This document shows positions 60,514 to 64,000 of a DNA stretch of 64,000 bases, piece by piece. The number at the start of each line of letters is the position of its first letter. Position 1 is the first letter of the stretch. The translations under genes and the position numbers were made by a program. The stretch is from CAIURC01 sp043777315 (GTDB lineage: Bacteria > Verrucomicrobiota > Verrucomicrobiia > Chthoniobacterales > Chthoniobacteraceae), in NCBI GenBank assembly GCA_043777315.1, contig JAYVPW010000091.1, positions 1 through 64,000 of the forward strand, given 5' to 3'. Below the pieces are notes generated by a model, which saw only the letters and a list, made by a program, of their open reading frames with translations, did not search any database and was not told the DNA's origin.

Positions 60514-61841
60514 GCGACTGGAAAATCCGCCGCGCGCCGGCGATTCGGACCGAGATCACCGTCCCCGGCGACAAGAGCATTTCGCACCGCGCGGTCATGC
60601 TCGCGGCGATGAGCAACGGCCCGTGCGTGATCCGCGGATTCCTGCCGAGCGAGGACTGCCTCTGCACCGTCGCCGCGATGCGCGCACTCGGCGTAGAGAT
60701 CGAAAACGTGGACGCGACCACGCTCGTCGTGCATGGCAAGCGTGGGGTTTTCACGGCACCGACGCGCGACATCGATTGCGGCAATTCCGGCACCACGATG
60801 CGGCTCGTCGCGGGCATCCTCGCGGGGCAGCCGTTTCGTTCGCGGCTCGTCGGCGACGCGTCCCTTTCCAAACGCCCGATGCGCCGCGTGATGGAGCCGC
60901 TGACCGAGATGGGCGCGAAGTTCACCCCCGAGGGCATCGACGGCCGGCCGCCGCTCGTGATCGCAGGTGGGAACCTGCGGCCGATCCAATACTTCTCGCC
61001 CGTCTCCAGCGCGCAGGTGAAGAGCGCGGTGTTGCTCGCCGGGATGTTTGCGAGCGGGAAGACGAGCGTCACCGAGCCGACGCAGAGCCGCGATCACACG
61101 GAGCGGATGCTCGAGTATTTCCTCGTCCGGCCGAAAAAGGAGGACCTCACCGTCAGCCTGCATGGCGGGCAGACACCGGAGTCGCGGGACTTCGATGTGC
61201 CGGGGGACATCTCGAGCGCGGCGTTCTGGCTCGTGGCGGCGGCGGCGCATCCGAAGGCCGAGGTGCTGGTGAAAAACGTCGGCCTGAACGAGACGCGCAC
61301 CGGTGTGCTGGCGGTGCTTTTGCGGATGGGCGCACACATTCGCGTCGTCGTGGAGAATGAGGAAGCCGAGCCGACGGGCTCGATCAAGCTCACGGGCACG
61401 CGGCTCAAGGCCACGACCATCGCCGGCAAGGAAATCCCGAACGTCATCGACGAGCTCCCGATCCTCGCGGTCGCCGCGGCGCTCGCGCAGGGCAAGACGA
61501 TCATCGCCGACGCGAAAGAATTGCGCGTCAAGGAAACCGATCGCATCGCCGCGATCGCGACCAATCTCCGCGCGATGGGCGCGCAGGTCACCGAGACCGA
61601 GGACGGCATGGAAATCGTGGGTGGCCTGCCGCTGCATGGCGCGCGCGTGGACAGCTTTGGCGACCATCGGATCGCGATGGCTTTCGCGGTCGCGGGCCTT
61701 TTTGCCGAAGGCGAGACGACGATCACGAATACCGCCTGCGTCGGCACCTCCTATCCCGGCTTCTTCGACCAGCTCTCTCACATCATGAAAGACCCGCGCG
61801 AGCCGCACACCCCCGTCATCACGCTGGTCCCGCAGGAATGA
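60510..61841 (+). CDS. aroA: 5-enolpyruvylshikimate-3-phosphate synthase
   Basis: AroA makes EPSP, the penultimate shikimate-pathway step, and works just before AroC (encoded at 42510). The 443-residue protein has PGDKSISHRAVMLAAMSNG, DCGNSGTTMRLVAGILAGQP, LVGDASLSKRPMRRVMEPL, SAQVKSAVLLAGMFASGKT and ELRVKETDRIAAIATNLRA with FGDHRIAMAFAVAGL. It overlaps tyrA upstream and cmk downstream by four bases each. Confidence 0.96.
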   Translation: MSDWKIRRAPAIRTEITVPGDKSISHRAVMLAAMSNGPCVIRGFLPSEDCLCTVAAMRALGVEIENVDATTLVVHGKRGVFTAPTRDIDCGNSGTTMRLVAGILAGQPFRSRLVGDASLSKRPMRRVMEPLTEMGAKFTPEGIDGRPPLVIAGGNLRPIQYFSPVSSAQVKSAVLLAGMFASGKTSVTEPTQSRDHTERMLEYFLVRPKKEDLTVSLHGGQTPESRDFDVPGDISSAAFWLVAAAAHPKAEVLVKNVGLNETRTGVLAVLLRMGAHIRVVVENEEAEPTGSIKLTGTRLKATTIAGKEIPNVIDELPILAVAAALAQGKTIIADAKELRVKETDRIAAIATNLRAMGAQVTETEDGMEIVGGLPLHGARVDSFGDHRIAMAFAVAGLFAEGETTITNTACVGTSYPGFFDQLSHIMKDPREPHTPVITLVPQE

Positions 61842-62524
61842 GCGACGCCGCCGAGCATCTCGTCATCGCCATCGACGGCCCCGCCGCCTCGGGCAAAAGC
61901 AGCGTCGCCCGCGCCCTCGCCCGCCGCCTCGGCTTCCTCTACGTGAACACCGGCGCCATGTATCGCGCCGTCACCTGGCACGCCGTCGCCCACGGCGTCC
62001 ACACCACCGACTCCGACGCCGTCCTTTCCCTCTTGGAAAAGAGCGACTTCCAGTGCGGCACCCACGCCCTCGAATCGACCATCCTCCTCGACGGCACCGA
62101 CCCCACCCCGCACCTCCTCGACTCCGAGGTGAATGCCAACGTCTCCAACATCGCCACCATCCCCGCCGTCCGCGCCCGCCTCGTCGCCATGCAGCGCGCG
62201 TATGCCGACGACGCCGACCTCGTCATGGAAGGCCGCGACATCGGCACCGCCGTCTTCCCCGACACCCCCTACAAATTCTACATCGACGCCTCCCCCGAAG
62301 TCCGCGCCCTCCGCCGCGCGCGGCAGGGCATCGCCGACTCGATCAAAGCCCGCGACAAGCAGGACAGCTCCCGCCGCACCTCCCCGCTCACCATCGCCGA
62401 AGACGCCCACGTCATCGACAGCTCCCACCTCACCATCGACGGCGTGGTCGGCGAAGTCATCGGCCGCCTGAAAATGTCGGGCCTCCGGTTCGTCGAAGAG
62501 GGGAGCCTCACACTGGCCGAGTGA
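61838..62524 (+). CDS. cmk: Cytidylate kinase
   Basis: Cmk phosphorylates CMP and dCMP. The 228-residue P-loop kinase has IAIDGPAASGKSSVARALAR, LGFLYVNTGAMYRAVTWHA, VMEGRDIGTAVFPDTPYKFY and the lid RRTSPLTIAEDAHVIDSS. Length is normal. It is the last gene of the tyrA-aroA-cmk run; plsC follows after a heptad element. Confidence 0.95.
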   Translation: MSDAAEHLVIAIDGPAASGKSSVARALARRLGFLYVNTGAMYRAVTWHAVAHGVHTTDSDAVLSLLEKSDFQCGTHALESTILLDGTDPTPHLLDSEVNANVSNIATIPAVRARLVAMQRAYADDADLVMEGRDIGTAVFPDTPYKFYIDASPEVRALRRARQGIADSIKARDKQDSSRRTSPLTIAEDAHVIDSSHLTIDGVVGEVIGRLKMSGLRFVEEGSLTLAE

Positions 62525-62581
62525 TGCCAATTCGGACTGGTCGGCCGATGAGTAGTCCGCGGATGGGGGGAGGAAGGGCAA

Positions 62582-62701
62582 ACGTCGAACGTCGAACGTC
62601 GAACGTCGAACGTCGAAGTATCGGAAGCCGACGACGCACGCCTTCGAACGAGCCCTCTTTCTGCCTTCGACGTTCGACGTTCGACGTTCGACGTTCGACG
62701 T
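62582..62701. repeat. Heptad hairpin element
   Basis: Five exact ACGTCGA units (62582-62616), a 50-base spacer and five exact TCGACGT units (62667-62701). Its right arm ends 18 bases before the plsC ATG. Confidence 0.9.
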
Positions 62702-62719
62702 TCGCCCCCCTCCCCTGAC

Positions 62720-63343
62720 ATGGGCGCCATCTACCAGACCGGCTACCACCTCGCGCGCTTCCTCGGGAGCCTGTGCTTCGACTTCCGCGTCATCCATCGC
62801 GAGCGCATCATCGAGGAGGGCGGCGCGATCCTGGCGATGAATCACGAGAGCTACCTCGACCCGCCCCTCGCCGGCATCGCCTGCCGCCGGGAGATCTACT
62901 ACCTCGCGCGCAAGACCCTCCTCAAATGGCCCCTCCTCGGCCCGATCCTGCCCGACATGAACGTCATCCCGATCGACCAGGACCGCGCCGACATGAGCGC
63001 GCTGAAAGTCCTCATCAAACTCATCCGCGCCGGCCATTGCTCCGTCATCTTCCCCGAAGGCTCCCGCACCCTCGACGGCACCCTCGGCCCTGCGCAGCCC
63101 GGCCTCGGCCTCGTCATTGCGAAGACCCTCGCCCCCGTGGTCCCCATGCGCATCTTCGGCGCGCACGCCGCCTTCCCGCGCGGCGGGAAACCGCGGCTCT
63201 TCACCCCGATCACCGTCGTCGTCGGCAAACCGATCCACTTCACGAAAGCAGACCTCATCGGCGAAGGCCGCGAGCTTTACCAGAGCCTCAGCGAGCGCGT
63301 GATGAAGCGCATCGCCGCCATCCGCGACGAGCGGGAAGGGTAG
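62720..63343 (+). CDS. plsC: 1-acyl-sn-glycerol-3-phosphate acyltransferase
   Basis: PlsC acylates lysophosphatidic acid to phosphatidic acid. The 207-residue protein has the HX4D catalytic motif as MNHESYLDPPLAG, the mid region RKTLLKWPLLGPILPDMNVI and the FPEGSRTLDG binding motif, with VVPMRIFGAHAAFPRGGK further on. It is membrane-associated by family. It follows cmk, as in many bacteria, although the usual next gene, rpsA, is absent. Confidence 0.92.
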   Translation: MGAIYQTGYHLARFLGSLCFDFRVIHRERIIEEGGAILAMNHESYLDPPLAGIACRREIYYLARKTLLKWPLLGPILPDMNVIPIDQDRADMSALKVLIKLIRAGHCSVIFPEGSRTLDGTLGPAQPGLGLVIAKTLAPVVPMRIFGAHAAFPRGGKPRLFTPITVVVGKPIHFTKADLIGEGRELYQSLSERVMKRIAAIRDEREG

Positions 63344-63374
63344 CGGGGTTCGCGATCGACGTGAGTCCGAGTCT

Positions 63375-63533
63375 CCGGTAGCGCACTCGTCCCGAGTGCT
63401 GGTTTCGGCGTCCCGCCGAAACGAACTTTCGGAGACGCCTCACATCGTGCCGCGCGCGCGGGATTGCGACGGTTCCTTAAAGTTCGTCGAGGCGGGACGC
63501 CTCGACCAGCGCTCGGGACGAGCGCGCTTCCGG
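63375..63533. repeat. Inverted pair of double hairpins with TCC loops
   Basis: The left arm (63375-63429) and right arm (63479-63533) are 55-base imperfect reverse complements. Each arm folds by itself into two hairpins, GC(A/G)CTCG-TCC-CGAG(T/C)GC and a second with GGCG-TCC-CGCC at its tip. Comparing the arms, four stem pairs differ and all four are compensated. It lies between the convergent ends of plsC and the next gene. Confidence 0.8.
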
Positions 63534-63554
63534 GGAGGGGAGGAGACCCCGCTC

Positions 63555-64000
63555 TCAGTTCCCCAGAAAGCGCGCGTCCGGCGACTCGACGCGGAGGACT
63601 TCGGGGAGGGCTTTCGGGTCGAGCTGGATGGTGAGGGTGTGGACCCCGGCGGCGAGGTCGGCGGTGATGCTGGGCTCCGAGGCGACGGCGAGGGGCTGGC
63701 CGTCGAGGAATGCCTTGTTCACTCCGGTGAAGGTCAGGCGCGTCTTCCCGCTGCTCTGGAACTGCGTGGTGGCGATGACGCTGATCGCGCCGGCCGGGAG
63801 GGCTTGGAGCGCCTCGGCGAGGCTGGCGCGCAGCAGGCGGCCGTCGGTCAGGGTGAAGGCGGTCGCGCTCGCGGTGTCCGCGCCGGGGAGCGCGTTGCGC
63901 TGGAGCTGCGGGCCGACACGGAGCGTCCAGACCCGGGCGACCGCCCCTTTGCTGGCGTCGAAGGGGCCGGGCTTGCCGAGCTGGGCGAGGAAGGCGAAAA
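63555..64000 (-). CDS. C-terminal part of a PVC-type (cytochrome/dehydrogenase-like) protein
   Basis: The frame is open from the window edge to the TGA at 63557-63555 and encodes the last 147 or so residues. It opens with FAFLAQLGKPGPFDASKGAV and ARVWTL, a phrase I associate with the end of the cytochrome c domain in large secreted PVC-group heme-binding proteins. The rest (TRLTFTGVNKAFLDGQPLAV, GVHTLTIQLDPKALPEVLRV) is a beta-rich C-terminal domain. The heme motif and N-terminus lie outside the window, so the name is tentative. Confidence 0.6.
   Translation of the reverse strand, partial: FAFLAQLGKPGPFDASKGAVARVWTLRVGPQLQRNALPGADTASATAFTLTDGRLLRASLAEALQALPAGAISVIATTQFQSSGKTRLTFTGVNKAFLDGQPLAVASEPSITADLAAGVHTLTIQLDPKALPEVLRVESPDARFLGN

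Overview
The window (GC-rich, roughly 64%) looks like chromosome of a free-living, Gram-negative member of the Verrucomicrobiota, possibly a soil lineage near Chthoniobacterales. The evidence is an outer-membrane gene set (BamD-like and LptE-like lipoproteins, OprB-type porin, several beta-barrels), a perfect match to the TGTTC-N4-GAACA LexA operator reported for Verrucomicrobia, a giant calcium-repeat protein with an N-terminal LEARIAPA motif, and the C-terminal end of a PVC-type protein at the right edge. The species is not identifiable from this stretch, and no rRNA, tRNA, CRISPR or prophage was seen.

Layout. 1-7.8 kb: a CvpA-like fragment, a GH57 glucanase divergent from an alpha-glucan phosphorylase, glycerate kinase and fabD. 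8-16 kb: one 2673-residue surface or secreted protein. 16.3-23.9 kb: a lipoprotein, nadA, an OprB porin, a small channel-like protein, a DUF72 protein, bamD-like, lptE-like and rsmI. 24.1-33.8 kb: a cyclase/AAA/TPR regulator, a beta-barrel, deoB with a short ALDH, GDP-fucose synthase and a NarL-type two-component pair. 33.8-37.1 kb: a decayed stretch with pieces of TlpA-like, DUF4175-like, VWA/amidotransferase-like and BatA-like genes, a MITE-like element and an intact vapBC pair. 37.1-44.8 kb: two TIM-barrel epimerases, a transglutaminase/DUF2126 cluster and aroC. 44.9-48.9 kb: a small barrel, then prs-rplY-pth-rpsF-ssb. 48.9-53.6 kb: a nucleotidyltransferase, then lexA-dinB followed by three translationally coupled genes ending in a UbiA-type prenyltransferase. 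53.6-59.1 kb: galM, a degenerate GalU-like protein coupled to a 1110-residue GHMP-kinase/UDPGP fusion. 59.2-63.3 kb: a lipoprotein, tyrA-aroA-cmk and plsC. The right end holds a PVC-type protein fragment.

The most unusual content is between the genes. Six places carry a hairpin element whose arms are five copies of the heptamer ACGTCGA (one is cut by the window edge, one is degenerate). Three carry a longer CATCCTGAGCG hairpin. Several one-off elements use the same plan with other words: a short word repeated in tandem, a unique spacer, then the reverse complement. These elements lie mostly just upstream of start codons. A different element at 63.4 kb consists of four small TCC-loop hairpins whose stems covary.

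Many genes share a promoter form TTGNC-N16-18-(T/C)A(C/A)C(G/C)T lying only about 5-20 bases before the start codon, which predicts leaderless or near-leaderless transcripts.
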